A DNA stretch of 58,541 nt from Marinobacter maroccanus (GTDB lineage Bacteria; Pseudomonadota; Gammaproteobacteria; Pseudomonadales; Oleiphilaceae). The notes under the pieces were generated by a model. It was not told the origin of the DNA. It ran no database searches and worked only from the letters and a program-made list of their open reading frames with translations. Location: positions 1-58,541 of the forward strand of contig NZ_PSSX01000023.1 in NCBI RefSeq assembly GCF_002933275.1, given 5' to 3'. Position numbers and translations under genes: made by a program. Below are positions 43,997 through 53,479 of this stretch, piece by piece; positions within the stretch are counted from its first letter, which is position 1, and every line of letters begins with the position of its first letter.

Positions 43997-45046
43997 ATGA
44001 GCGATCGCCGATCTACCCCACCCAAAAGCCAGAACTCACTGGGAGACATCAGTGTTCTCTATGTCTCTGCGCTAATGCGGGCAGCCGAAGCCGAAGGTGC
44101 GAACAGTGCAGAACTGGCATCCCGTTTCCAGCTTGACCATCAGACCCTGACATCGCCGGAAGCGCGCATCAGCATTCCAAGATTCATGCGCCTCGGACAT
44201 GCGGCGATCAACGAGACCGGCAACCGCGCCCTGGGTTTGAGGATGGGAGCATTATCCCGCCCTGTCGACGCCGGTATTGCTGGCCTTGCCGGAGAGACTG
44301 CCAGCACGGCCGGAGCGGCGATCAGCACACTGATTCGCTTCGTTCTGCTGACCAGCCGCAACAGCCGAGGCACACCAACGGTCTGGCCGGAAATCCGGCA
44401 GGCCCAGTTCTATTCGATTCGCCCTTACAACGGCTTCAACTATTTTGTGGTGGATTCTGTTCTGGCGGCCTGGACCCAGTTCCTGCGAACCGTGACCGGC
44501 CGCTATGACGTTCTTGAAAGAGTCACCATCGAGTACCGGTCCATTGGCCAGGATGACTTATTCGAAAGCTGGTTCCGCTGTCCGGTGCAATTCGGGGCGA
44601 CGAAGAACAGCCTCACAGTGCGGCAGGATATCTGGGAAAGCGCGAGCCAACAGGCCCAACCGGCCATGCATGAAAAGCTCACGGAGCTGTGCGAACGGGA
44701 ACTGCAGCAGATCCGACGGGGATGGACAATGGGCGACCGGGTAAAAAACCTCCTCACACCGCTGTTCCGGGGCGAGACACCGAGCCTGGAAACCATTGCC
44801 ATGAAACTGGGGGTTGCACCATGGACGCTTCAGCGACAACTGGCTGCGGAGGGAACCGGGTTCAGGGAACTGATGGATGAAACGCGGAAACAGCTGGCGC
44901 GGGATTATATTCGCGAGACGGAGACATCACTGGCGGAAATTGCCTGGCTTCTGGGTTTTGCCAATCCTGCCGCCTTTCACAAGGCTTATCGGCGGTGGTT
45001 CAGCCTGAGCCCGGGCGAACACCGAAAGCGAATCCGGCATTCCTGA
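43997..45046 (+). CDS. AraC-family regulator adjacent to fadH
   Basis: 349 residues. N-terminal ligand domain of the PF12625 type (about 25-215) and C-terminal AraC double helix-turn-helix (about 240-345: LETIAMKLGVAPWTLQRQL, then SLAEIAWLLGFANPAAFHKAYRRW). By position it should control fadH and itself, probably in response to a fatty acid or acyl-CoA. Paralogous in design to the regulators at 4.6 kb and 46 kb, but distinct in sequence. Confidence 0.92.
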   Translation: MSDRRSTPPKSQNSLGDISVLYVSALMRAAEAEGANSAELASRFQLDHQTLTSPEARISIPRFMRLGHAAINETGNRALGLRMGALSRPVDAGIAGLAGETASTAGAAISTLIRFVLLTSRNSRGTPTVWPEIRQAQFYSIRPYNGFNYFVVDSVLAAWTQFLRTVTGRYDVLERVTIEYRSIGQDDLFESWFRCPVQFGATKNSLTVRQDIWESASQQAQPAMHEKLTELCERELQQIRRGWTMGDRVKNLLTPLFRGETPSLETIAMKLGVAPWTLQRQLAAEGTGFRELMDETRKQLARDYIRETETSLAEIAWLLGFANPAAFHKAYRRWFSLSPGEHRKRIRHS

Positions 45047-45048
45047 GA

Positions 45049-45135
45049 TCAGAGCTCCATGGCATCGTCCCAGCCGTCATCATCTTCGTATTCTTCAAAC
45101 TGGTTTTCAATCAACTCTTCTTCGTAGTCCCGCAT
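45049..45135 (-). CDS. 28-residue acidic microprotein
   Basis: A complete small ORF: MRDYEEELIENQFEEYEDDD then GWDDAMEL and TGA. Half of its residues are Asp or Glu, with aromatic residues spaced through. AGGA lies about ten bases upstream of the ATG. It begins in the gap between the AraC gene, whose stop is two bases away on the other strand, and tRNA-Asp. Codon choice (GAA/GAT-rich, no rare codons) fits translation. Acidic microproteins of this size occur in related genomes by memory, but I cannot confirm homology. Confidence 0.55.
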   Translation of the reverse strand: MRDYEEELIENQFEEYEDDDGWDDAMEL

Positions 45136-45277
45136 GGCGACTGTCCTGTTCTTGAACTTTCAGAAACAGACTAGACCGTCCCGGTGACAGAACGATGACA
45201 CAGAATTGATTTCGGGCAGACAGAAAGGATCGTCAGGATTACTGGAGGCGTTACGGGGTAAACAAGAAGAGCAAAAA

Positions 45278-45354
45278 TGGCGGAGCGGACGGGACTCGAA
45301 CCCGCGACCCCCGGCGTGACAGGCCGGTATTCTAACCAACTGAACTACCGCTCC
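45278..45354 (-). tRNA. tRNA-Asp (GTC anticodon)
   Basis: A 77-nt cloverleaf on the minus strand with encoded CCA. The acceptor GGAGCGG pairs with CCGCTCC, the anticodon loop CTGTCAC reads GTC, and the T arm has GGTTCGAGTCC. Single gene, flanked by about 140 bp on each side without another RNA gene. Confidence 0.97.
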
Positions 45355-45491
45355 GAGCGGGTCACCACAACTGGCCTCAGGAAGGCCTGCAATCACCGGT
45401 GTGAATGCTCTGTGACAACGAGGGCGCATTATAAAGAGGCGCCCTGTTATGTCAACGCTTTTTCTCAAAAATTTTCAGAAAAAGCGTCCTG

Positions 45492-46523
45492 TTACATGGC
45501 ATCGACCATGGCGTCCTTGCCCTGTGCGGTTTTGCGGTATTCAATCGGCGTCATACCGGACCAGCGCTTGAATGCGCGATAGAAGGTACTGGGCTCAGAG
45601 AAGCCGGTGAGATAGACAATTTCATCGATGGATTCGTCGGTAGTTGCCAGGAGCTGGCGGGCCAGACGATAACGAAAATCCGCGAGCACCTGATTAAAGC
45701 TGGTCTCGGCCTCTGTCAAGCGCGTACGCAGGGTTCTCGGCTTGATACCAAGACGCTCAGCCACGGCATCCAGGGTAACCTCACCGCTATCGAGGAGTTC
45801 AGCCACAATCCGCTCCACCTGGCCAACGATATCCTTTTTTTCCAGCCGGGCGACCTGCTCGCTGGCAAACCGCTCGTGTAGATCCAGCAGCTCCGGCTCT
45901 GCATGAGGTGAAGCGTGAGACAGCAGTTTTGCAGGAAAGTACAGCCGGTTCTGCGGGGCACCAAAGGTGACGTCACATCCGAGCACCTCGCGCACATGAT
46001 CCTGGCCCTCGGCCCGCTCATGCTCGAACTCAATGCGTGACGGATAGAAGTTGCCATCGGTGATCGAGCGGAAAAAGGTAATCAATCCCAGCACGAAACA
46101 TTCGTTGAAATGCCTCAGACGGCGGACATCATCAGACGCCGCATCCAGCACCATGCAGGCATCATCACCTTCAATGAAGAAATCGGTGTTCGCCGCGTCA
46201 CTCAGCAGGCGCTGATAGTTCTGGGCCCGCCGCAGGCCTTCGCCGAAGGTTGGGCTGCTCAGGAAGAGATATTCCAGTACCTGCCCTTTGTACGCAGGGA
46301 GTAATTGCCCAAGGTGCAGACCCACATCGGGATCCCCGGAAACATCCTCAACAGCCTGCCAGAAATACATCTGGGCACTGTGGGGAGTTCGAAGCTGCTC
46401 GGTATAGACGTAATTCTCATCCACACCCAGTCGAGTGAAGATGGCATCGGTATCGATTCCCTTCTTTTTCATCGCCTCATAAATCAGGCGCAACATCACT
46501 CCCGCGTCACGAAGTTCCTGCAT
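45492..46523 (-). CDS. AraC-family regulator divergent from a MaoC-like gene
   Basis: 343 residues with a PF12625-type sensor domain (about 20-205) and a C-terminal AraC domain (about 230-330: LDAVAERLGIKPRTLRTRL, then IDEIVYLTGFSEPSTFYRAFKRWSGMTPIEYR). It resembles the ArgR/OruR-like group by layout. The divergent acyl dehydratase gene is its likely target; tandem 18-bp repeats lie between. A weak GCGGA precedes the ATG. Confidence 0.92.
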   Translation of the reverse strand: MQELRDAGVMLRLIYEAMKKKGIDTDAIFTRLGVDENYVYTEQLRTPHSAQMYFWQAVEDVSGDPDVGLHLGQLLPAYKGQVLEYLFLSSPTFGEGLRRAQNYQRLLSDAANTDFFIEGDDACMVLDAASDDVRRLRHFNECFVLGLITFFRSITDGNFYPSRIEFEHERAEGQDHVREVLGCDVTFGAPQNRLYFPAKLLSHASPHAEPELLDLHERFASEQVARLEKKDIVGQVERIVAELLDSGEVTLDAVAERLGIKPRTLRTRLTEAETSFNQVLADFRYRLARQLLATTDESIDEIVYLTGFSEPSTFYRAFKRWSGMTPIEYRKTAQGKDAMVDAM

Positions 46524-46579
46524 AAGATTCCGCTTTTTATTGGTTTACTGCTGTGACCTTCCCGACAGCCGCCGTGGCA

Positions 46580-46639
46580 CGCCAGGTCAATGCCTGATCT
46601 GGCGGGGTTTGCCAGACTCCAGGGGTTTGTCAGACTCAA
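46580..46639. promoter_or_regulatory. Palindrome plus tandem 18-bp repeats (AraC/MaoC gap)
   Basis: CGCCAGGTCA-ATGCC-TGATCTGGCG (46580-46604) is a 10-bp inverted repeat with one G-T pair. Two tandem copies of GGGGTTTGYCAGACTCMA follow at 46604-46621 and 46622-46639 (16/18 identical). All lie 57-116 bp upstream of the AraC gene and are the best candidates for its own operator. Confidence 0.6.
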
Positions 46640-46805
46640 GGGGCCTATGAAACGCACCCTGTTAGACAATCGTCTTATATTAGAGCATATCAGGCCACAG
46701 ACGCCGAGTTGTACCAAAATGTAAAAAAAAGCATACCCTTTGCTTCAAAGCTTTCTAATCAGGCAATGCCGGGATTCATTGTCCGGGCTGTGAAGGAGAA
46801 CACCC

Positions 46806-47678
46806 ATGCCAGAGACTCTCGTTTACCACAACACGCCGCCCGCCCTGTTACCGATGTATGGCAGAACACTGTTACCAAAGCAGAAGCAAACCGACGGTGA
46901 CATCAGCATCCCGGATCTCTCGGCGAGCCTGCTCGGTATCAGTACCGCAGGCAAGAACCTGAAACGCTACCAGCAGGTTTGCGGCTTCAAGACTCACAGC
47001 CATCTGCCCGTCACCTGGCCCCACGTGCTGGCCTTTCCCCTGCACCTGAAACTGCTCACCGAGAAAAGTTTCCCCCTGCCACTGCTTGGCCTCGTACACC
47101 TGCGAAACACCATTGCCCAGCACCGGCCAATCGGCACCGGCGAAAATCTGGATCTGCAGGTAAGGCTTGGCAATACTGTAAAAAGTGACCGAGGCGTGGA
47201 GTTCGACCTGATTACAGAGGCGCGCTCGGCAGGCCGGCTGATTTGGGAAGAAGCGAGCACAACGCTGTTCCGGCAATCGGATGGTGAGGGCAAATCCGGC
47301 AAAAAAGCGCCACCGCAGCTGGAGCGTTATCCGAACACAGAAAACATGAAAGCCCCCGAGTCCATTGGCCGGCATTACGCCCGTGTATCCGGCGACAGCA
47401 ATCCGATCCACATGCACGCCCTGAGCGCCAAAGCCTTTGGCTTTCCACGGGCAATCGCCCATGGCATGTGGACCAAAGCCCACGCACTCGCACTACTGGA
47501 GCAACAGGAAGGCTGGCAAAGTGGCGCCCTGAGCGTTAGCTGCCAGTTCAAGAAACCGTTGTTTCTGCCCGGCGCCGCCCAGCTCAACTGGCAAACGGGA
47601 GAGGAAGGCTGGGATTACCAGGTCTTGAATGCCAAAGGCGATGCGCGCCATTTAACCGGGCGCATCGACTGGCTCTAG
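46806..47678 (+). CDS. MaoC-like acyl dehydratase (hot-dog fold)
   Basis: 290 residues. The C-terminal half contains the R-hydratase motif YARVSGDSNPIHMHALSAKAFGF followed by IAHGMW (about 190-222), with the catalytic Asp and His in place. The N-terminal half probably forms a second, degenerate hot-dog domain, as in double-hot-dog hydratases. It should hydrate or dehydrate trans-2-enoyl thioesters in fatty acid or polyester metabolism. AAGGAG precedes the ATG. The stop shares bases with that of the convergent sensor kinase gene. Confidence 0.9.
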   Translation: MPETLVYHNTPPALLPMYGRTLLPKQKQTDGDISIPDLSASLLGISTAGKNLKRYQQVCGFKTHSHLPVTWPHVLAFPLHLKLLTEKSFPLPLLGLVHLRNTIAQHRPIGTGENLDLQVRLGNTVKSDRGVEFDLITEARSAGRLIWEEASTTLFRQSDGEGKSGKKAPPQLERYPNTENMKAPESIGRHYARVSGDSNPIHMHALSAKAFGFPRAIAHGMWTKAHALALLEQQEGWQSGALSVSCQFKKPLFLPGAAQLNWQTGEEGWDYQVLNAKGDARHLTGRIDWL

Positions 47679-49258
47679 TTCTGGGAAGGCTCACCATCCG
47701 GTGCGCAGGGGGAACCCTGGGCGCCGGCAACGGGCAGAGTGAAGTAGAAACAGGCGCCGCCATCTTCCGGTCGCTCGAAACCGATATCACCACCCTGGGC
47801 CTGTATCAAGGAGCGGCAGGTTGAGAGACCAATCCCCATGCCCTCGTCCTTGGTCGTGAAGAACGGCAGGAACAGTTTCTCTTCGGCGTCTTCCGACAAG
47901 CCGACGCCATGGTCACGCACCTGGATTCGCACACAGGTATCACCCTGCACACTGGCACTCACCTCGACCGGCGCACTGGAATCAATGCTGCTGGTGGCCT
48001 CCAGGGCATTGCGGATCAGGTTGAGCGCGACCTGCTGCACCTGAACCGGGTCTGCCAGAACCTCCGGCATGTTCTCCGGCACTGACAGTTCAATGGCACC
48101 CTTGTTGTTGCGCATATCCACTTCCGCAAACTGCCGGGTATCTTCCAGCAACGCAGGCACTGACAGCACTTCCTTGCCCGTAGCCGGCTTTTTCATGAAT
48201 CGACGGATGCGACGTATGATTTCACTGGCCCGGTGGGACTGGGCCTCAATCTTGTCCAGGGTCTCCTGGAGCAGACCCATGTCCGCGTTTTCCTTCGCCA
48301 TCATCCGCTTGGCAACGCGGGCATAATTGGTGATGGCTGTCAGCGGCTGGTTAACCTCATGGGCAACACCGGCGGCCATCTCACCCATGGTAGTCAGGCG
48401 GGATGTATGGGCCAGCTGATCACGTTGTTCCTGAACCAGCTGCCTGGCATCCTCCAGCGCCTTTTCGTTGTCCAGTTCCGCGGTGATATCCCGGAACACG
48501 ACAACAGCACCGTGGAGCTCGTCAGAGTCCAGTTTCGGGGTGGAACGGTACTCCGCCGGAAAGCCGGTGCCATCGGCCCGCAGCATCCGGATATCCCGCT
48601 GGTTCTCGGCCACACCTTGCTGACAGGTGGCCTTTACCGGCAAGCCGTCCGGATTGTCCCCGGCAGTCGCGAAGTGGGTCTGGAAAAAATCGCGACCAAT
48701 CAGCTCTTCCACCGGGCAGCCAACAATCGAGGCCGCCGCAGGGTTGGCAAATTCGATAATGCCGTTCTCATCGAGGCCGTAGATGCCCTCGCTGATGGAA
48801 TTCAGAATCCGGGCCTGATCACTCTGCAGCTCGCGATTGCGGGCCTGCAGCTCCCTCTCGAGGCGAATCACACTGGCGTGGGTTCTAACCCGGGCGATTA
48901 CTTCCTGGGACTGGAAGGGCTTGGAAATATAGTCGGCGCCACCGAGGGAAAAGCCTTTCACCTTCGCCTGGAGGTCATCGAGCGCAGACAGGAAAACAAC
49001 GGCACAGTCCGCCGTCTGGGGATCGGCCTTGATGCGCTCACAGACTTCATAGCCATCCATCTCCGGCATCATGATATCCAGCAGAATCACTTCGGGCTGA
49101 TGGCGGTGGGCAAGGTCGAGGGCCTTTTCGCCCTCGTTGGCAATGAGCAGCCGGTAACCTTTGTCTTTCAGGGTCTCATAGAGGACTTTGAGGTTCTGCG
49201 GGTTGTCGTCCACAAGCAGAACCGTCACCTCCGAGTTCTCGCTGACAGCTTCAGTCAT
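47675..49258 (-). CDS. Hybrid sensor histidine kinase (receiver-PAS-HK)
   Basis: 527 residues. An N-terminal receiver domain (about 10-125, phosphoacceptor Asp in VILLDIMMPEMDGYEV), a PAS domain (about 148-265), then a HisKA-type phosphorylation site GVAHEVNQPLTAITNYARV (His near 307) and HATPase_c (about 390-515, N box NLIRNALEATS, G boxes DHGVGLSEDAEE and GMGIGLSTCRS). There are no membrane helices, so it is a cytoplasmic sensor. It is 45 bp after the FixJ-type regulator gene and likely phosphorylates it. The signal is unknown. Confidence 0.93.
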   Translation of the reverse strand: MTEAVSENSEVTVLLVDDNPQNLKVLYETLKDKGYRLLIANEGEKALDLAHRHQPEVILLDIMMPEMDGYEVCERIKADPQTADCAVVFLSALDDLQAKVKGFSLGGADYISKPFQSQEVIARVRTHASVIRLERELQARNRELQSDQARILNSISEGIYGLDENGIIEFANPAAASIVGCPVEELIGRDFFQTHFATAGDNPDGLPVKATCQQGVAENQRDIRMLRADGTGFPAEYRSTPKLDSDELHGAVVVFRDITAELDNEKALEDARQLVQEQRDQLAHTSRLTTMGEMAAGVAHEVNQPLTAITNYARVAKRMMAKENADMGLLQETLDKIEAQSHRASEIIRRIRRFMKKPATGKEVLSVPALLEDTRQFAEVDMRNNKGAIELSVPENMPEVLADPVQVQQVALNLIRNALEATSSIDSSAPVEVSASVQGDTCVRIQVRDHGVGLSEDAEEKLFLPFFTTKDEGMGIGLSTCRSLIQAQGGDIGFERPEDGGACFYFTLPVAGAQGSPCAPDGEPSQN

Positions 49259-49303
49259 AAATGTCGGGCCGGTTAAAAAAGTAACCGTATGATGCCGCCG
49301 GGA

Positions 49304-49930
49304 TCACCCTGCGTCGATAAGGTCCTTTACGGACAGGACCATACGAACGAGATGTGCCAGGGAATGGGTACCCATCTTGTGCATAACGCGGGAACGGTGG
49401 ATCTCCACTGTGCGCTGGCTTATCTCCAGCTCAATGGCAATCACCTTGTTGGCCTGACCGGCAATCATCCTGTCCATGATCTCGTGTTCACGGGGGGTCA
49501 GGCTCTTGACCCGTCGGATGATCTCCTGCTTCTCATCCAGGGACTTCCGCTGTTCCAGATCCTGCTTGAGTGCCGCCTCGATTTTCTCCAGCAGCGCTTC
49601 CTCACGGTATGGCTTCTGGATGAAATCGACAGCGCCCTCTTTCATGGCATCAACGGCCATGGGCACATCACCGTGACCGGTCACAAAGATGATCGGCAGG
49701 ATGGAGTGCTTTTCATTCAGCTTTTTCTGGAGCTCCATACCGTCCATGCCGGGCATGCGGATATCCAGCACAATGCAGCCTGCCATCTTGTCGGAATAGT
49801 CCTTCAGGAAAGCGGTTGCACTCTCATAGGTCTTGACCGGCTTGCCGTCGGATTTCAGCAGCAGCTCCAGGGAATCGCGGACTGCTTCATCGTCCTCTAC
49901 AACGTACACGGTTTGCTGGATATCAGTCAT
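49304..49930 (-). CDS. FixJ/LuxR-type response regulator
   Basis: 208 residues: receiver domain (about 1-120, CIVLDIRMPGMDGMELQ with the acceptor Asp near 57 and conserved Lys in FIQKPYREE) and a LuxR helix-turn-helix (about 140-200, LTPREHEIMDRMIAGQANKVIAIELEISQRTVEIHRSRVMHKM). It is paired with the downstream hybrid kinase in one operon. AGGAGA precedes the ATG by 11 nt. Confidence 0.95.
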   Translation of the reverse strand: MTDIQQTVYVVEDDEAVRDSLELLLKSDGKPVKTYESATAFLKDYSDKMAGCIVLDIRMPGMDGMELQKKLNEKHSILPIIFVTGHGDVPMAVDAMKEGAVDFIQKPYREEALLEKIEAALKQDLEQRKSLDEKQEIIRRVKSLTPREHEIMDRMIAGQANKVIAIELEISQRTVEIHRSRVMHKMGTHSLAHLVRMVLSVKDLIDAG

Positions 49931-49969
49931 GGGTGTGTTCTCTCCTGTCCGTTTTCTTATGATCGCCGG

Positions 49970-52378
49970 TCAGTGAATTGACGGGTCTTTATGGTCGTCA
50001 CGAGCATGTTCCTGACGCTCGTGTTCCCGCATTTTCTCAAGTCGTTGCTGGATAATGCCAAAAACGCTCTGCTTCGGGTACCTGCCTTTGTCATCGGCCT
50101 TGCCCGCAGGCTTGCCAAGCAGGAGGGTTATGGCCTCTTCAACACGGGCAACCGCGTATACCGCGAACTGGCCTCCGCGCACTGCCTGCACCAATTCGCT
50201 GTCGAGCATCAGGTTCTGCACATTGGTGGCTGGCACAATGACACCCTGGGTGCCTGACAGTCCGCCCTTGAGCTGGCAGGTTGTGAAAAAGCCTTCCACT
50301 TTCTCATTCACGCCTCCGATGGGCTGAACTTCGCCAAACTGGTTGACCGACCCGGTGATCGCCAGATCCTGTCGCACCGGAATTCCGGAGAGAGACGAGA
50401 TCAGTGCGCACAGCTCTGCCAGCGATGCACTGTCACCGTCCACTTCGCCGTAGTTCTGCTCAAAGGTCAGGCTGGCCGACAGATGCATCGGGTCGTTGAC
50501 CGCAAAATGGGAGGCGAGCCAAGAGCTCAGGATCATCACGCCCTTGGAGTGAAGATTGCCACCGAGTTTCACATCACGCTCAATATCCATCACCGCGCCA
50601 TCTCCATAATAGCAGGTAGCAGTGACACGGTTGGAAAGGCCAAATTCAAAACCACCCGTGGACAGCACTGACAGTGCATTGACCTGGCCAACGCACTTAC
50701 CAGTGGTAGTTACGAGCGTCGTGCCGTCACGGATGGAATCGTAGAACTGGTCCCGAATGCGGCTGCTGCGGTATTTCGCACTTTCCAGCGCGCGCTCAAC
50801 ATGCAGGTCCTGAATCAGCTTCGCACCGGCCTGTCGGGCCCAGAAATCCGATTCCCGCAGCAGATTGGCAATATCCGCCGCATGCAGGGAGAGTCGATCC
50901 TGATGCTCGGCCATGCGGGCACTGTGTTCAATAACCCGGGCAACTGCCTTATTGGAGCAGTGCAGCAGTTTTTTCTCACTCACAAGGCTGGCGATGAATT
51001 TTGCATAGAGCAACTGACTGTCATCGGAGCGGTACATCTCGTTCTCGAAATCCGCCGTTACCCGGAACAGTTCGGCAAACTCGGAATCGTATTCCTGCAG
51101 CAACATCCAGGTTTCACGATCACCGAACAGAACAATCTTGACGTCCAGGGGAACCGATTCCGGTTCAATTGAGATAGTGCCGGACAACGTCAGTTCCCGT
51201 TCCAGGGAATTTATCTGTATGGACTTCGAGCGCAAGGCACGCTTGAGGCCGTCCCATACAAACGGCTGCTCCAGAACCTTGATGGCGTCCATCAGCAGAT
51301 AGCCGCCGTTGGCGCGATGCAGACTGCCCGGGCGGATCAGGGAGAAGTCCGTGAACACCGTGCCCTTGTAGGTGACGTTCTCCACGTAACCAAACAGGTT
51401 GTGGTAGGTGGGGTTATCCTCCACCACCATCGGTACCTCGTTGGTCTTCTGGTGCACCAGCACATTGACCAGATACCGCCGGGGCATCTTCTTGTCCAGG
51501 GAAGCGTAAGCAATCGCGGCCTGCTCCTCGTTGTCGTCGAGAAATATCTCCAGGTTCTCCACCAGATCCGCCCGAACCGCCTCAAAGTAGGCGACCACAT
51601 CCGGCAGATCCTTGTACTTCTCGATCAGCTCATCAATCTGGTGGCCAGAGATACCTTCGAGCGTTTCCTGGTTCAGGGCCTGCTGTTTATCAGCATACTC
51701 CTGCTCCCAGTCCGCCAGTTTGCGCAGGGCCTGGCGCAGCTTTTTCTCGAGCCTGTTGATGGCATCTTCAAACTTGTCGCGCTGCTCATCACTTAGCGCC
51801 TGGAAAGATTCTGCGGTATGGGGCTCGTCGCCATTCATGGCAACCAGCCGGTAGCCACCTGGCGTGGTCACGGTCAGGCTGACTTTCTTGCGCCTGGCCT
51901 GAGCCGCCACTTTCTCAAGTTCATCTTCCTGCTTCTTGCCGTATTCGTTCTTCAACTGCTCCGAGCGTTCCAGGAAGCTGTCGCTGTCAAAGGTCTGGGG
52001 AATCACCTTGACCAGTCGACTCATCAGCTTTTCCATATCCTGCTTGAGCTGGGTGCCCTTACCGGCCGGCAACTGCAACAGCTTCGGAATCCGCGGCTCC
52101 TCGAAGTTGGCCACGTAGCACCAGTCATGGCTCTGTTGATCCGTATCCACATGATGCTCCAGGTAGCGCAACATCATGGTGCGCTTACCCAGGCCATTTC
52201 GGCCAACGGCATAGACGTTATAACCGCCATGGGGCATTGCCAGGGCAAAACGCACAGCTTCCTGGGCGCGGTTCTGCCCGACGATTTCAGCCAGGGGCTC
52301 CAGTTGCTTGGTGGTTTTGAACGGCAGATCTTTCAGAACACAGGCTTTGTAAAGCTGGTGCAGAGACAGTGACTTCAA
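49970..52378 (-). CDS. Lon-like ATP-dependent protease (LonB/YcbZ type)
   Basis: 802 residues. An N-terminal region and AAA-type module with GRNGLGKRT near residue 60 as P-loop, a long coiled-coil insert (about 110-250), and a C-terminal Lon proteolytic domain with the dyad Ser650 (DGDSAS) and Lys693 (NEKVEGFF), 43 residues apart as in Lon. It lacks the Lon N domain and resembles the AAA_32/YcbZ group. The start appears to be TTG at 52378, with AGGA eight bases upstream and no ATG nearby in frame. It degrades unknown substrates, presumably with ATP. Its 3' end lies 39 bp from the two-component operon. Confidence 0.92.
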   Translation of the reverse strand: MKSLSLHQLYKACVLKDLPFKTTKQLEPLAEIVGQNRAQEAVRFALAMPHGGYNVYAVGRNGLGKRTMMLRYLEHHVDTDQQSHDWCYVANFEEPRIPKLLQLPAGKGTQLKQDMEKLMSRLVKVIPQTFDSDSFLERSEQLKNEYGKKQEDELEKVAAQARRKKVSLTVTTPGGYRLVAMNGDEPHTAESFQALSDEQRDKFEDAINRLEKKLRQALRKLADWEQEYADKQQALNQETLEGISGHQIDELIEKYKDLPDVVAYFEAVRADLVENLEIFLDDNEEQAAIAYASLDKKMPRRYLVNVLVHQKTNEVPMVVEDNPTYHNLFGYVENVTYKGTVFTDFSLIRPGSLHRANGGYLLMDAIKVLEQPFVWDGLKRALRSKSIQINSLERELTLSGTISIEPESVPLDVKIVLFGDRETWMLLQEYDSEFAELFRVTADFENEMYRSDDSQLLYAKFIASLVSEKKLLHCSNKAVARVIEHSARMAEHQDRLSLHAADIANLLRESDFWARQAGAKLIQDLHVERALESAKYRSSRIRDQFYDSIRDGTTLVTTTGKCVGQVNALSVLSTGGFEFGLSNRVTATCYYGDGAVMDIERDVKLGGNLHSKGVMILSSWLASHFAVNDPMHLSASLTFEQNYGEVDGDSASLAELCALISSLSGIPVRQDLAITGSVNQFGEVQPIGGVNEKVEGFFTTCQLKGGLSGTQGVIVPATNVQNLMLDSELVQAVRGGQFAVYAVARVEEAITLLLGKPAGKADDKGRYPKQSVFGIIQQRLEKMREHERQEHARDDHKDPSIH

Positions 52379-52595
52379 GGTTTGGTCCTGTAACGGTTAA
52401 CACATTGGCCGGTCATTGTAGATTCTGCAGTCGGCTCTGTCGCGTTCAGCAGGAAGATTTCTGGAGTTGCGCACACTGCGCAGGATTTTGTTAGGCAGTT
52501 CACAATTCCGCAGCCGGTCATTTTTCAGCCAGCCCTTCCGGAACTACACTTCTTCTCCCAACCATAAATACAATGCACGCAACGGATGCCCGCAT

Positions 52596-52973
52596 ATGAC
52601 CAGTGATTCCGCCGAACGCAGAATCAAGGATCGTTACTCCGCCTCCTGCCTGAAGGTTCAGCTCCGGGAGCGTGGTTTCTTTGGTCGGGGCAAGCAGCCC
52701 ACGCCGGTGACCTGCCTGGACCTCAACCGCTACGGTATGGCCGTGCTCTGCCCGAGGCCGGTGGACCCCGGAGTACGCCTGTTCATGGATTTTGACGGCA
52801 AATACATCAGCGAATCGCGGGTTTGCGCCCGGGTGGTGGACTGCCAACCTTACCAGACCGGCTATCGCGTCAGCGTCCAGTTCAGCTATTGCCTGGACAA
52901 GAAAGGCTATTCACGCACTGTCGACAATGCATTGTCGAGGATTGAAGGCTTCTACAACCGGTTTGCCAGCTGA
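52596..52973 (+). CDS. PilZ-domain protein
   Basis: 125 residues. DRYSASCLKVQLRERG (the RxxxR-like start), VTCLDLNRYGMAVLC (the D/N-x-S-x-x-G-like motif) and the following strands are those of a PilZ c-di-GMP receptor. The Arg pair is partly conserved (RRIKDR), and the second motif has NRYG in place of the usual SxxG, so binding may be weakened. ATG 52596 is chosen; the frame is open upstream. It stands between the Lon-like gene (divergent) and the flavodoxin gene (convergent). Confidence 0.8.
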   Translation: MTSDSAERRIKDRYSASCLKVQLRERGFFGRGKQPTPVTCLDLNRYGMAVLCPRPVDPGVRLFMDFDGKYISESRVCARVVDCQPYQTGYRVSVQFSYCLDKKGYSRTVDNALSRIEGFYNRFAS

Positions 52974-52988
52974 GCCAGCCTCTCAGCC

Positions 52989-53459
52989 TCACACCAACCC
53001 GGCATCAAGGCTGGCCGCGACATACATTCCCAACTCCCGGCACTGTTCTTCAAACTCATCCCGATACTCACCCCGGCAGATCAGGGGCTCCTGGATCAGC
53101 TTCCAGCGCAACCCGGTGGTAATGCTTTCAATAGCCCGATTGGTGCCCGTGCCGTCATGGCCGGCCCGGATGTAGTAGGCAAAGGGCAAACCCTGGGTTT
53201 TCTCAAGGCAGGGATAGTAGCTGCGATCGAAGAAGTCTTTCAGGGCACCACTCATATACCCGAGATTCTCAGTGGTACCCAGAATGATGGCGTCACAGGC
53301 GAGAACGTCCTCGGGGCCCGCATCGAGGGGCGCAAGAACGGTTATTTCAACGTTTTCGATGTCTTCATGGCGGGCACCCTCCTCCACGGCTTGCCGCAGC
53401 CGGAGGGTATTAGGAGAAGGCGCATGGGCAACAATCAAAAGTTTCTTCATGCCATCCAT
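52989..53459 (-). CDS. Flavodoxin-like NAD(P)H-dependent oxidoreductase
   Basis: 156 residues with the flavodoxin fold: KLLIVAHAPSPNTLRLRQAVEEGA binds FMN phosphate, and ILGTTENLGYMSGALKDFFDR is the second FMN loop. It likely reduces quinones or other small acceptors. A strong GGGAGG lies just before the ATG at 53459. It starts 20 bp downstream of the recA stop on the same strand, where many relatives have recX. Confidence 0.88.
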   Translation of the reverse strand: MDGMKKLLIVAHAPSPNTLRLRQAVEEGARHEDIENVEITVLAPLDAGPEDVLACDAIILGTTENLGYMSGALKDFFDRSYYPCLEKTQGLPFAYYIRAGHDGTGTNRAIESITTGLRWKLIQEPLICRGEYRDEFEEQCRELGMYVAASLDAGLV

Positions 53460-53479
53460 ACGTCCTCCCTACATCAGGT

